The notes beneath the pieces are model-generated. The model had not been told where the DNA came from and made no database searches. It was given only the letters and a program-made list of their open reading frames with translations. The translations under genes and the position numbers were made by a program. From the NCBI RefSeq assembly GCF_002863225.1, contig NZ_PKEK01000073.1, forward strand, positions 19,389-83,388: DNA of 64,000 nt, read 5' to 3'. The stretch comes from Mycobacterium sp. (GTDB taxonomy: Bacteria; Actinomycetota; Actinomycetes; Mycobacteriales; Mycobacteriaceae). Positions within the stretch are counted from its first letter, which is position 1, and each line of letters starts with the position of its first letter. Positions 22,793 to 31,759 of the stretch are shown one piece after another.

Positions 22793-25543
22793 GTGATGGA
22801 CCGAGACGGCAGGCACCCGAGGCGGTTGTGTGTCTCCGCGCTGGCGGCGGTGGCCAACCCGTCGTACTCGCGCATCGACACCTGGAATCTGCTCGACGAC
22901 GCGTGCCACCAGCTCGCGGTCGTGGACCGGGCCGGGATGGACACCACCCACGAGGTGGCCCGGGTGCGGCGTCTGCTCAACCGGCTCGGTGCCTACGAGC
23001 GGTACTGGATCTACCCCGGCCCGGCGAACCTGGCGAACTTCTGCGGCTACCTGGACCAGCTGGCCACGGTCAGCCTGGCCGAGCAGGTGTCGCTGGCGGT
23101 GCGGTTGCTCTCCGAATACGGCGATCGCGCAGCGCTTTTCGACACCTCCTCGTCGCTGGCCGACCAAGAGCTGGTGTCGCGGGCCAAGGAGCAGCAGTTC
23201 TACACCGTGCTGCTCGCCGACGATGCGCCGGTCAACGCACCCGAAGGGCTGGCCGAGAGCCTGCGTGCCATCCGCGACGTCGCCGACGACGTGCAGTTCG
23301 AGTTGCTGGTGGTGTCCAGCGTCGAGGACGCCATCACCGCGGTCGCGCTGAACGGCGAGATCCAGGCCGCGATCATCCGGCACGACATCCCGCTGCGCTC
23401 CCAGGACCGGGTGCCGCTGATGACCACGCTGCTGGGCCCGAACGACGAGGTGGTGGCCACCGACCGCACCCACGACTGGATCGAGTGCGGCGAGTGGATC
23501 CGCGAGCTGCGGCCGCACATCGACCTCTACCTGCTGACCGACGAGTCGATCGCCGCGGAGACCGAGGACGTCGCGGGAGTTTACGACCGCACCTTCTATC
23601 GGCTCAACGACGTCACCGACCTGCACAGCACTGTGCTGGCCGGCATCAGAAATCGTTACGCCACACCGTTTTTTGACGCCCTGCGGGCCTACGCCGCGCG
23701 CCCGGCCGGCCAGTTCCACGCGTTGCCGGTCGCCCGCGGCGCCAGCATCTTCAACTCCAAGACCCTGCAGGACATGGGGGAGTTCTACGGCCGCAACATC
23801 TTCATGGCCGAGACGTCCACCACCTCGGGCGGCCTGGACTCGCTGCTCGATCCGCACGGCAACATCAAGAAGGCGATGGACAAGGCCGCGCACACCTGGA
23901 ACTCCGACCACACCTACTTCGTCACCAACGGAACGTCGACCGCCAACAAGATCGTCGTGCAGTCGCTGACCCGTCCGGGCGACATCGTGCTGATCGACCG
24001 CAACTGCCACAAGTCGCACCACTACGGCCTGGTGCTGGCCGGGGCATACCCTCGTTACCTCGACGCCTACGAACTGCAGCCGTACGCGATCTACGGCGCG
24101 GTCTCGCTGGCAACCATCAAGAAGGCGTTGCTCGATCTGGAGGCGGCCGGCCAGCTGAGCAAGGTGCGCATGCTGCTGCTCACCAACTGCACCTTCGACG
24201 GCGTCGTCTACAACCCGCGGCGAGTGATGGAAGAGGTGCTCGCGATCAAGCCGGACATCTGCTTCCTGTGGGACGAGGCCTGGTACGCGTTCGCCACCGC
24301 GGTGCCGTGGGCACGCCAGCGCACCGCGATGGTCGCCGCCGAACGCCTCGAATCGATGCTGGCGTCGCCGGTCTACGCCCAGGAATACCTGCAGTGGAAA
24401 GAATCCATGCAGGGCATTCCGCGTAGCGAGTGGGGTGAGCACCGGCTGTTGCCCGATCCGAGTAAGGCCCGGGTTCGGGTGTACGCCACGCACTCCACCC
24501 ACAAGTCGCTGTCGGCGCTGCGGCAGGCCTCGATGATCCATATCCGCGACCAGGACTTCAACTCGCAGTCCCGGGACGCTTTCGGTGAGGCGTTCTTGAC
24601 CCACACCTCGACCTCGCCCAACCAGCAACTGCTGGCCTCGCTGGACCTGGCCCGCCGGCAGGTCGACATCGAGGGCTTCCAGATGGTGCGCTACGTCTAC
24701 GACATGGCGCTGGTGTTCCGGCACCGGGTCCGCAAGGACCGGTTGATCAGCAAGTGGTTCCGCATCCTCGACGAATCCGACTTGGTGCCAAACGAATTCC
24801 GGTTGTCGGCGGTCAGTTCGTATCGGCAGGTGCGCCAGGGCGCCCTGGCGGACTGGAACGAGGCGTGGCGCTCCGACCAATTCGTGCTCGATCCGACGCG
24901 GGTCACACTGTACCTGGGTCAGACCGGTATGAACGGATACGACTTCCGCGAGAAGGTCCTGATGGAGCGGTTCGGGATCCAGATCAACAAGACATCGATC
25001 AACAGTGTGCTGCTGATCTTCACCATCGGCGTTACGTGGTCGAGCGTGCATTACCTGCTCGATGTGTTGCGCCGGGTCGCCACCGACTTCGACCACACCG
25101 AAGCCGCGGCCAGCCGTGACGACCGCGCCCTGCATCAGCGTCGCGTCGAGGAGATCACCGAGGACCTTCCGGCGTTGCCGGACTTCAGCGAATTCGACAG
25201 CGCGTTCAAGCCCGACGACGCCAGTTCGTTCGGTGACATGCGCTCGGCGTTCTACGCCGGCTACGAGGACGCCGACCGCGAGCACGTGATGATCGGGGAG
25301 GCAGGCCGCCGGCTGGCCGATGGAAAGTCGCTGGTGTCAACCGGATTCGTGGTTCCGTATACGCCGGGATTTCCGGTGCTGGTGCCCGGCCAGGTGGTGT
25401 CCAAGCAGATCCTGTACTTCCTCGCCCAGCTCGACATCAAAGAGATCCACGGCTACAACCCCGATCTGGGCTTGTCGGTGTTCACCGAGGACGCGCTGAA
25501 GCGGATCAACGCGGCACGCGGTTCGGACACCGTGATCGGCTAG
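22793..25543 (+). CDS. Orn/Lys/Arg family PLP-dependent decarboxylase (Rv2531c-like)
   Basis: 916 aa. Class III fold-type I amino acid decarboxylase. The N-terminal wing/receiver-like region (about 1-300) precedes the PLP domain, where FVTNGTSTANKIVVQSL, LWDEAWYAFATAVPW and ATHSTHKSLSALRQASM are seen; the Lys of THKSLSA forms the Schiff base. The C-terminal domain ends with GFPVLVPGQVVSKQIL. M. tuberculosis calls it adi, but whether arginine, lysine or ornithine is used is unproven. GTG 22793 follows a GGAGGG site. Confidence 0.88.
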   Translation: MMDRDGRHPRRLCVSALAAVANPSYSRIDTWNLLDDACHQLAVVDRAGMDTTHEVARVRRLLNRLGAYERYWIYPGPANLANFCGYLDQLATVSLAEQVSLAVRLLSEYGDRAALFDTSSSLADQELVSRAKEQQFYTVLLADDAPVNAPEGLAESLRAIRDVADDVQFELLVVSSVEDAITAVALNGEIQAAIIRHDIPLRSQDRVPLMTTLLGPNDEVVATDRTHDWIECGEWIRELRPHIDLYLLTDESIAAETEDVAGVYDRTFYRLNDVTDLHSTVLAGIRNRYATPFFDALRAYAARPAGQFHALPVARGASIFNSKTLQDMGEFYGRNIFMAETSTTSGGLDSLLDPHGNIKKAMDKAAHTWNSDHTYFVTNGTSTANKIVVQSLTRPGDIVLIDRNCHKSHHYGLVLAGAYPRYLDAYELQPYAIYGAVSLATIKKALLDLEAAGQLSKVRMLLLTNCTFDGVVYNPRRVMEEVLAIKPDICFLWDEAWYAFATAVPWARQRTAMVAAERLESMLASPVYAQEYLQWKESMQGIPRSEWGEHRLLPDPSKARVRVYATHSTHKSLSALRQASMIHIRDQDFNSQSRDAFGEAFLTHTSTSPNQQLLASLDLARRQVDIEGFQMVRYVYDMALVFRHRVRKDRLISKWFRILDESDLVPNEFRLSAVSSYRQVRQGALADWNEAWRSDQFVLDPTRVTLYLGQTGMNGYDFREKVLMERFGIQINKTSINSVLLIFTIGVTWSSVHYLLDVLRRVATDFDHTEAAASRDDRALHQRRVEEITEDLPALPDFSEFDSAFKPDDASSFGDMRSAFYAGYEDADREHVMIGEAGRRLADGKSLVSTGFVVPYTPGFPVLVPGQVVSKQILYFLAQLDIKEIHGYNPDLGLSVFTEDALKRINAARGSDTVIG

Positions 25544-25558
25544 CTGGGCTGCATCGAA

Positions 25559-25606
25559 CGTGAAACCGTTGCGAAACTCAGACGGATTCCTCGCAACAGT
25601 TTCACG
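25559..25606. terminator. Long hairpin after the decarboxylase gene
   Basis: Arms CGTGAAACCGTTGCGA and TCGCAACAGTTTCACG, 16 bp with one mismatch, are separated by a 16-nt loop and begin 16 nt after the stop. No T-run follows. Probably a terminator; such hairpins recur between mycobacterial genes and could be a dispersed repeat family. Confidence 0.7.
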
Positions 25607-25690
25607 CTGGGCGCCGCCGCGGCGCGCCGGAGCGATGACCGTCGGGTCGTATCGAGCCGCTACGTCGTCGCCGGTCTAGCATTACCGCCC

Positions 25691-26254
25691 ATGGGGTCTT
25701 CGGCTAGCGCGACGAACGCCCGCCTGTCGGTGGATGACTGGGTGCAAGAGGGCTTCCGGGTGCTGGCCGAGGACGGCGTCAAATCCCTGACACTGGGCCA
25801 TCTGTGCAGCCGACTCGGCGTCACCAAGGGCAGCTTCTACTGGCATTTCACCGACATGACCGCTTATCGCACAGCACTGTTCGACACCTGGGCGGTCGTC
25901 CGCGACGAGGATCGGTCTTTCGACGAATTGGCGAGTCTGCCTCCGCGCGAGCGGCTGTCGAGAATGATGACCGCGCTCGTGAGCCCACGGCACTGGGTGT
26001 TGGAGCGCGCCATGCGGGAATGGGCGCGATCGGAGCCTCCGGCTGCCGCCGCGGTGCGGGCATCCGACCTCAGCGTGGTCGCCGCCGTTCGGGAGGCTTT
26101 TCAGGACGCCGGCTTCGACCATGAGGAGTCCGAGATGCGCGCCACCGCGACGTTCGCCGCGGGCATCGGTTTTCTGCACCTTTCGGGTGCGCGACCCAGT
26201 CCGATGGCCGCCGGACGCCGCGAGCAATTTTTGGACGTCATGTTGCGGCGGTGA
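25691..26254 (+). CDS. TetR family transcriptional regulator
   Basis: 187 aa. The N-terminal helix-turn-helix is at about residues 16-60, with LCSRLGVTKGSFYWHFTDM as the recognition region; the C-terminal ligand domain is helical and without a recognisable motif. TAGCAT lies eight bases before the ATG (leaderless). It stands 47 nt upstream of the flavin monooxygenase gene, in front of which is a perfect palindrome, so it likely represses that gene. Confidence 0.9.
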   Translation: MGSSASATNARLSVDDWVQEGFRVLAEDGVKSLTLGHLCSRLGVTKGSFYWHFTDMTAYRTALFDTWAVVRDEDRSFDELASLPPRERLSRMMTALVSPRHWVLERAMREWARSEPPAAAAVRASDLSVVAAVREAFQDAGFDHEESEMRATATFAAGIGFLHLSGARPSPMAAGRREQFLDVMLRR

Positions 26255-26269
26255 AATCGGCCCGAGTCT

Positions 26270-26287
26270 CCATACCAAAAGGTATGG
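26270..26287. promoter_or_regulatory. Perfect palindromic TetR-type operator
   Basis: CCATACC-AAAA-GGTATGG, a perfect 7-bp inverted repeat. It abuts TAATGT (26288-26293), the likely -10 box of the downstream gene, so a bound repressor would occlude RNA polymerase. The adjacent TetR protein is the obvious candidate. Confidence 0.7.
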
Positions 26288-26301
26288 TAATGTTTCGGGC
26301 C

Positions 26302-27468
26302 ATGACGTCGTCGCAGTTGCCGCGCCCAGCGGTCGGCGCCGATTTCGTCGAGCGGCTCGCCGAGCGGGCAGCGGATGCGGAGAAGCTACGCCGGCTGCCG
26401 GAAGCCACCGTCGACGACTACCGCGAGTCCGGTCTGGCCCGGTTGCTGCTGCCGAAGCGGTACGGCGGTGTCCAGGCGGAGTTCCCGGAGATTCTGCAGA
26501 CGGTGCGTCTGATGGCGCACGGATGCACGTCCAGCGCCTGGACGCTCGGCTTCTACACACTGCACAACTGGATGCTGGCGCTGTTCGGTGAGCAGGCCCA
26601 GGACGAAGTGTTCGCCGACGGCCCGGTGCTGTGCCCGGCGCCGCTGGCGCCGACCGGTCGCGCCACCCCGGACGGCGCGGGCGTCCGGCTGACCGGGCGC
26701 TGGTCATGGGCGACCGGGATCATGAACGCCGACTGGGTGCTGGTCGGCGCGATTTGCGGGCCCGACGACGCGCCTTACCCGGCGCTGGTGCTGCTACCGG
26801 TCGACGAGACTCGCGTCGAAGACGTGTGGCACACCGCGGGGATGCGCGCCACCGGGTCCAACGACGTCATCGTCGACAACGTCTGGGTGCCCGAACATCG
26901 GTTGGTTGCGGTCACCGATATCTACGGCGGAACGGCGCCCGGAGCCGAATTGCACAGCGCGGCGGTGTACCGCTGGCCGATGGTGCCCGCGCTGGCGCTC
27001 GTTGCGGCGATGCCGGCGCTGGGATCCGCGGAGCTGGTGGCCGACCTCTTCGCTCGACGGCTCAGCGAGCGGGTCATCGCGTATTCCGGTGCGGCGCAGA
27101 AGGATCAGCCCGCCGCACAAGTTCGACTCGGTGATGCCCGGGTCCGGCTTCGGGCGATGCGGGCGCTGACCGACGCGGCCGCACAAGACATCCAGGCCCG
27201 AGTCGTCAGCGGGGACCACATCAGCCGCAAAGTGCGGGCCGGTGTGCGTGCGGCCGCGGCGCATGTGGTGCACGAATCGCGTTCTGTGATCGCCGATCTG
27301 CTCGAGGCCTCCGGTGCCAGCGCGCAATTCCTGGACCACCCGCTGCAGCGCGCCAAGCGTGATGTCGACGTGATCTCCGGGCACGTGGTCTTCGACTATG
27401 ACGGCAGTCGCGAACTGGCCGGCGCGCTGGAGATCGGGGCCAGCGTCTCGCCGTTCGCGATGGTCTAG
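26302..27468 (+). CDS. Acyl-CoA dehydrogenase-fold flavoprotein, probable group D flavin monooxygenase (HsaA-like)
   Basis: 388 aa. RLLLPKRYGGVQAEFPEI, CTSSAWTLGFYTLHNWMLALF, LTGRWSWATGIMNADWVLVGAI and MRATGSNDVIVDNVWVP resemble HsaA/HpaB-type hydroxylases, which share the acyl-CoA dehydrogenase fold but oxidise aromatic or steroid-derived rings with reduced flavin. The catalytic Glu of true acyl-CoA dehydrogenases is not evident. ATG 26302 is chosen from the promoter position (TAATGT eight bases upstream); an ATG at 26251 lies before the operator and is unlikely. No reductase partner is adjacent. Confidence 0.82.
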   Translation: MTSSQLPRPAVGADFVERLAERAADAEKLRRLPEATVDDYRESGLARLLLPKRYGGVQAEFPEILQTVRLMAHGCTSSAWTLGFYTLHNWMLALFGEQAQDEVFADGPVLCPAPLAPTGRATPDGAGVRLTGRWSWATGIMNADWVLVGAICGPDDAPYPALVLLPVDETRVEDVWHTAGMRATGSNDVIVDNVWVPEHRLVAVTDIYGGTAPGAELHSAAVYRWPMVPALALVAAMPALGSAELVADLFARRLSERVIAYSGAAQKDQPAAQVRLGDARVRLRAMRALTDAAAQDIQARVVSGDHISRKVRAGVRAAAAHVVHESRSVIADLLEASGASAQFLDHPLQRAKRDVDVISGHVVFDYDGSRELAGALEIGASVSPFAMV

Positions 27469-27494
27469 GCGTCGACCTCGGCCCCAGAGTTGTT

Positions 27495-28034
27495 CTACCG
27501 CAACGCCTTACCGAACAGCAGGCTGTCGAGCGGCTCGGTGCCCAGGTTGGGGTAGATCGCGTGCCGGGCCAACCGGCCTTCCCGGATGAATCCGGCGCGT
27601 TCCAGCAGTCGCACCGAACGCTCGTTGTCGACATGACACGATGCCCACACCCGGTAGACGTCGGTGTCGGCCTGCAGAGTGTCCATCAGCATGCCGAGCC
27701 CCTCGGACATCAAACCTTTGCCCCACCAACGCCGCCCGACGCAGTAGCCGATCTCGGCGGTGTAGGCCAGCGGTCGTCCGCAACTGATCATCCCGACGAT
27801 CTCGCCGCTGTGCTGCAACGCCATCACCCAGGTTCGCAGGTGCGGGTCGACGTTCATCCGCTCGGAGATCACGCGCTGTGTCACCGCCACGTCCGGATGC
27901 GGTGTCCACAGCAGATACTTGGTCACCTGGGCGTCGCGCGCGACGCGCTGGAACAGCGGCCCGGCGTCGTCGGCTACCGGCGGGCGCAACACCAGGCGGG
28001 GCCCGTCGATGCGTTCGGGTGTGAACTCGGCCAT
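27495..28034 (-). CDS. GNAT acetyltransferase, RimJ/RimL type
   Basis: 179 aa. Opens ERIDGPRLVLRPPVADDAGPLFQR, contains the central strand IGYCVGRRWWGKGLMSEGLGML, where the Q/RxxGxG/A acetyl-CoA loop is partly conserved, and ends NERSVRLLERAGFIREG, all typical of GNATs acting on protein N-termini or small amines. The start codon overlaps the esterase stop by one base (TGATG), so the two are coupled. Substrate unknown. Confidence 0.88.
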   Translation of the reverse strand: MAEFTPERIDGPRLVLRPPVADDAGPLFQRVARDAQVTKYLLWTPHPDVAVTQRVISERMNVDPHLRTWVMALQHSGEIVGMISCGRPLAYTAEIGYCVGRRWWGKGLMSEGLGMLMDTLQADTDVYRVWASCHVDNERSVRLLERAGFIREGRLARHAIYPNLGTEPLDSLLFGKALR

Positions 28035-29248
28035 CACAATCCCAGTGCCCGGTAGGTGCGGTGGACGAACTTCGGTTGCACCGCTTGCAGTTTCGTCTGC
28101 GACGTGTTGCCACCGACGGCGGCGGCGGCATCCGCGTTGTCGGCCAACAACGCGGGCATGTTCTGGATCAGGTAGAGCAGAATGAGGTAAGCGCTCGGGT
28201 CGGCCTGCCACCAGGTTCCGTATGCGCCGGGCCAGCCGAATGTGCCCAGGCCGCCGGGCCCGAACAGCGGCGTCGATTTGAGCGGATCGGTGACCACCGA
28301 CAGGTTGAGGCCGAACCCGCGCCCGATCCAGAACGGCGCGCCGAGAAATGGGTGCCGCTTCTGCTCGGCGGTGAGTCGATCGGTGCGCATCAGCCGCACC
28401 GACTCCGGTGAGAGCACCTGCACCCCGTCGACAGCGCCGTCACGCATCAGCATTTCGACGAACCGCAGGTAGTCGTCCGCGGTGGAGAAGAGTCCGCCAC
28501 CGGCATTGCTGAACGCCGGCGGCGTGAGGTGTGGTTGACCCATGACATCGTGCTGGAGGCGATCGTTGCCGTCCAGCCGGTACATGGTCGCGGTGCGGCG
28601 GCGGCCCTCCGGTGTCACGTGGAAGCCGGTGTCGATCATGCCCAGCGGCTTCAGGATTCGTTCGTCGAGCACCTCGTGGAACGGCTTGCCCTCGACCCGT
28701 GACACCAACACGCCCACCACATCGCTGGAGTGACCGTAGGTCAGTCGCGCACCCGGTTGATGCACTAGCGGGAGTTCGGCCAACGCGGCCAGCCACGCGT
28801 CCGGTCCTTGCCCGAAGGGCAGTCGCATGTACGCCCGCGAAATCGGCCCGCCCACCGAAAATCCGTATCCGAGGCCGCTGGTGTGGGTCAGCAGATCCTC
28901 GACCAGAATCGACCGGTCGACCGGACGGGTGTTGTCCAACGGCCCGTTCGGGTCGTCGAGCACCCGCACGTCGGCGAACTCCGGCAGCCACCGCACGACC
29001 GGGTCGCGCAGCGCCAGCTTGCCCTCGTCGACCAAACTCATTGCGGCGGCGGCGGTGACCGGCTTCGTCATCGAGGCGATACGAAACACCGTGTCGCGCT
29101 GCATGGGCAGTTGGGCGTCGACATCGCGGAAGCCGATTTCATTGACCTGCAGCACTTCTCCGCGCTGCCACACCACCGTCACCGCACCCGCGAGCAGGCC
29201 CGCGTCGCAGGCGTCACGAATGGAGGTCTGGTTGCCCTCGAGGTTCAC
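28034..29248 (-). CDS. Serine hydrolase / beta-lactamase-fold esterase (family VIII, class C-like)
   Basis: 404 aa. IASMTKPVTAAAAMSL carries the nucleophile in the SxxK motif (about residues 58-61) and TYGHSSDVVG the Tyr-x-Ser motif near 170. The C-terminal W-rich part with GLGTFGWPGAYGTWWQADP takes the place of the KTG box, as in penicillin-binding-protein-like esterases such as mycobacterial LipL/LipD. No signal peptide. First of a two-gene unit with the GNAT. Confidence 0.88.
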   Translation of the reverse strand: MNLEGNQTSIRDACDAGLLAGAVTVVWQRGEVLQVNEIGFRDVDAQLPMQRDTVFRIASMTKPVTAAAAMSLVDEGKLALRDPVVRWLPEFADVRVLDDPNGPLDNTRPVDRSILVEDLLTHTSGLGYGFSVGGPISRAYMRLPFGQGPDAWLAALAELPLVHQPGARLTYGHSSDVVGVLVSRVEGKPFHEVLDERILKPLGMIDTGFHVTPEGRRRTATMYRLDGNDRLQHDVMGQPHLTPPAFSNAGGGLFSTADDYLRFVEMLMRDGAVDGVQVLSPESVRLMRTDRLTAEQKRHPFLGAPFWIGRGFGLNLSVVTDPLKSTPLFGPGGLGTFGWPGAYGTWWQADPSAYLILLYLIQNMPALLADNADAAAAVGGNTSQTKLQAVQPKFVHRTYRALGL

Positions 29249-29326
29249 CCGATTCAGGCTAATCGGCCACCGGGCCGACGGGAGCGCGGGGAGCCCGGCG
29301 TTCCGGTCACCGGGTCGAGTCGCTGG

Positions 29327-31057
29327 TCACCGGACCGTGACGTCACGCCAGAACGCGACGCCCTCGACGATGGTGGGCGGCTGGCCGAACAGGTCGGTGA
29401 AGAATGCGACCAGCTGCTGCCAGTGCCGCGTCGGGCCGACGATCACATGGCGCACGCCGGCAGCGGCGAGGTCGGCGGCGACCTGCGCGCGAATGTCGTT
29501 GCGCGCGACCAGCCAGGCGCCACGCTGCTGGATCACGTACATGGTGTAGGTCAGTTGGGTTTGGGCCGGACCGGAATACGTTCCGCCGTCCGGCTGCGGC
29601 ACGTAGGCGTAGGCCTCGGGCATCCGCAGCCCGTAGTCGGCCACCGCGGCCCAGACCATCGGTGCTGCCTCGTTGCCATTCACGAAATACGGTGCAACGA
29701 GGACGGTTTCGTCGGAGCCGATGTGCTGGTCGGACCAGTTGCGGAAGAACGCCGGCGTCGTGAACTCTGCCCTGGCCAGTGGAGCCGGGAGTAGGAGGGT
29801 CAGGGACAAGCCCACCGCCACCCGCCATTGTGTCGCCCGCCGCGGGGCGAGGCGGCCGGCACGGGCGATGACCGTCGCGACCAGGATGGCCACCGCCAGC
29901 CAGACGAACAGCGTCAGCCGGCCCGGCAGTGCGTGCTGGAGGAGTGGCAGCTTCCCTACAGCCAGCCACGGCAACGGAACGCGCAGAGCGGCACTGCCGA
30001 TGTGCAGCCACGGCCCGAGCGACAGCACCAAGATCAACGCACCGGTGACAGCGGCAATGCGGATCCGCTCGTCGGCCCAATATCGCACGGCGGCAACGAC
30101 AATCAGCATCAGCAGCGGAACACCCAGGTATGCCGTCGCCTCGTGGGAAAGTCCGCTGAACTCACCGGAGATCCGCGTCGCCCAGGGCGGCGCGATCAGT
30201 TGGTGCGGCGTCGGCAGGATGGCATTAGCCAGGTTGGTGGAGAAAGTCGCGGAATTCTGCACCGGCCGGCTGATGCGTTGCGGCCCGAAGAACTGGGCTG
30301 CCAACGGCCAGCAGGCGAGCGCCAGAAATGTCACCGACGACGCGGCGAGGCCGGGAACGAGTCGGGCGAGATGCCCGTCCCGGCGGACCGCCCCCATCAC
30401 CGCGACCAGCACCGCACCCGCCACCACGCTGAGGGCCAGAATCTCCTCGCTGATCAGCAGTTGCACCGCGCACAGCACTCCGAGCGCAATTCCCGACTGC
30501 CACGCCGGGCGCCGGCGGGTGACCACGAGCTCGTCGAGGACAAGCAACAGCAGCGGCGGAACCCAGACGGTGGCCAGGTTCAGATGCAGGGCCGCATGGG
30601 AGGCGACGTAGGGGGAGAAGGCGTACACCGCTCCGCCGACGAAGGGGGCCAGCCCGTCCCCGGTCCACCGCCGGATCGCCAGCCACGCGGTGAAGCCACT
30701 CGAGGCGATGCCCAGCACCATCAAGACGTTGAAGCCGAAAACCGGGCCGCCGATTTTCGCCGGTAGCCAGCCGATCATCCCCAGCAGTGGCATCGACGGG
30801 TTCCACATCAGGTTCACGCCGGCCGGCGCCGCGATCTGGGTGGTGAAAAACGGGTCGAGACCGTGCGCCAGCGCGTGCGGGGTCCAGCCGAGGTACCAGA
30901 TCGCCTGTTCTTGGTCGCAACATCCGCCGGCCCACCCGGACCTCGGGCCACGCCAGGCGCCGAGCGTGACGACGAGCGCCCCGACGAGGTAGAGCAGCGC
31001 CACCATGAGTCCGCCGCGGCGGCCACGGGTCCACTGCCGAAGACTGCGTTCGGGCAC
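29327..31057 (-). CDS. Polytopic membrane protein, GT-C glycosyltransferase-like
   Basis: 576 aa with about ten to eleven hydrophobic helices in the N-terminal three quarters and a soluble C-terminal part (from about residue 440) on the outside. The first loop after helix 1 holds GCCDQEQAIWYLGW, which resembles the catalytic acidic motif of GT-C enzymes using polyprenyl-phosphate sugars. GTG 31057 is preferred because AAGGAG stands six bases upstream; an ATG at 31135 would add 26 residues and run into the pyrR promoter region. Substrate unknown. Confidence 0.7.
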   Translation of the reverse strand: MPERSLRQWTRGRRGGLMVALLYLVGALVVTLGAWRGPRSGWAGGCCDQEQAIWYLGWTPHALAHGLDPFFTTQIAAPAGVNLMWNPSMPLLGMIGWLPAKIGGPVFGFNVLMVLGIASSGFTAWLAIRRWTGDGLAPFVGGAVYAFSPYVASHAALHLNLATVWVPPLLLLVLDELVVTRRRPAWQSGIALGVLCAVQLLISEEILALSVVAGAVLVAVMGAVRRDGHLARLVPGLAASSVTFLALACWPLAAQFFGPQRISRPVQNSATFSTNLANAILPTPHQLIAPPWATRISGEFSGLSHEATAYLGVPLLMLIVVAAVRYWADERIRIAAVTGALILVLSLGPWLHIGSAALRVPLPWLAVGKLPLLQHALPGRLTLFVWLAVAILVATVIARAGRLAPRRATQWRVAVGLSLTLLLPAPLARAEFTTPAFFRNWSDQHIGSDETVLVAPYFVNGNEAAPMVWAAVADYGLRMPEAYAYVPQPDGGTYSGPAQTQLTYTMYVIQQRGAWLVARNDIRAQVAADLAAAGVRHVIVGPTRHWQQLVAFFTDLFGQPPTIVEGVAFWRDVTVR

Positions 31058-31113
31058 CCCGAGCTCCTTCGGTGGGAACGCCTGTCTTTTTCGCCAGGGT
31101 GAGCCGCGAATGC

Positions 31114-31119
31114 TACGCT
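31114..31119 (+). promoter_or_regulatory. Candidate -10 box of the pyr operon
   Basis: TACGCT matches TANNNT and would start transcription near 31126, just upstream of the PyrR-binding loop, giving a leader of about 58 nt. No clear -35 element was found. Confidence 0.4.
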
Positions 31120-31132
31120 GCCCGGCAGTCGA

Positions 31133-31172
31133 CATCCTTTAACGATCCGTCCAGAGAGGCGGAGAAGGAGGT
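31133..31172 (+). promoter_or_regulatory. PyrR-binding RNA loop overlapping the pyrR ribosome site
   Basis: The leader contains CCTTTAACGATCC, the invariant TCCAGAGAGGC and GGAGAAGGAGG. These are the conserved parts of the PyrR binding loop known from Bacillus and from mycobacterial pyr leaders: CCTT pairs with AAGG as the lower stem and CCG with CGG as the upper stem around the AGAGA loop. The Shine-Dalgarno AAGGAGG at 31165-31171 is in the 3' side of the stem. No terminator follows, so UMP/UTP-bound PyrR should repress translation rather than attenuate transcription. Confidence 0.85.
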
Positions 31173-31183
31173 CAAGATCTCGC

Positions 31184-31759
31184 ATGGGTGCCGCGGGTGA
31201 CGCCGCCACCGGCCGCGAATTGATGTCGGCGGCCGATGTGGCTCGCACTATTTCGCGTATCGCGCATCAGATCATCGAAAAGACCGCCCTCGACGGCGCC
31301 GACGCGCCTCGGGTGGTCTTGCTGGGAATCCCTACCCGCGGTGTGACTCTGGCCGACCGGCTCGCGGCGAACATCGCCGAATTCTCCGGGGCTGAGATCC
31401 CGCACGGCGCGCTCGACATCACTCTCTACCGCGACGACCTGATGACCAAGCCGCCGCGGCCGCTGGAGAACACCTCGATTCCGACCGGCGGTATCGACGA
31501 CGCGCTGGTGATCCTCGTCGACGACGTGCTGTACTCCGGCCGCTCGGTCCGCTCGGCGCTGGACGCGTTGCGCGATGTCGGCCGGCCGCGGGCGGTGCAG
31601 CTGGCCGTGCTGGTCGACCGCGGCCACCGCGAATTGCCGCTGCGCGCCGACTATGTCGGCAAGAACGTGCCGACCTCGCGGACCGAGAACGTGCACGTCC
31701 AGCTGGCCGAGCAGGACGGTCGCGACGCGGTCGTCATCTCCCGGGAGGACGCGCCATGA
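31184..31759 (+). CDS. pyrR: Bifunctional PyrR: pyr mRNA-binding regulator / uracil phosphoribosyltransferase
   Basis: 191 aa. The type I phosphoribosyltransferase signature VILVDDVLYSGRSVRSAL binds PRPP; GIPTRGVTLADRLA and the basic stretch LYRDDLMTKPPRP contribute to nucleotide and RNA binding. It senses UMP/UTP and represses its own operon through the leader loop. First gene of pyrR-pyrB-pyrC; the stop overlaps the pyrB start. Confidence 0.96.
   Translation: MGAAGDAATGRELMSAADVARTISRIAHQIIEKTALDGADAPRVVLLGIPTRGVTLADRLAANIAEFSGAEIPHGALDITLYRDDLMTKPPRPLENTSIPTGGIDDALVILVDDVLYSGRSVRSALDALRDVGRPRAVQLAVLVDRGHRELPLRADYVGKNVPTSRTENVHVQLAEQDGRDAVVISREDAP

Noticed and set aside
22658..25285. 875-codon open frame on the minus strand
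   Set aside because: Shadow of the decarboxylase gene; no fold or motif, and the plus-strand frame carries a complete PLP enzyme.
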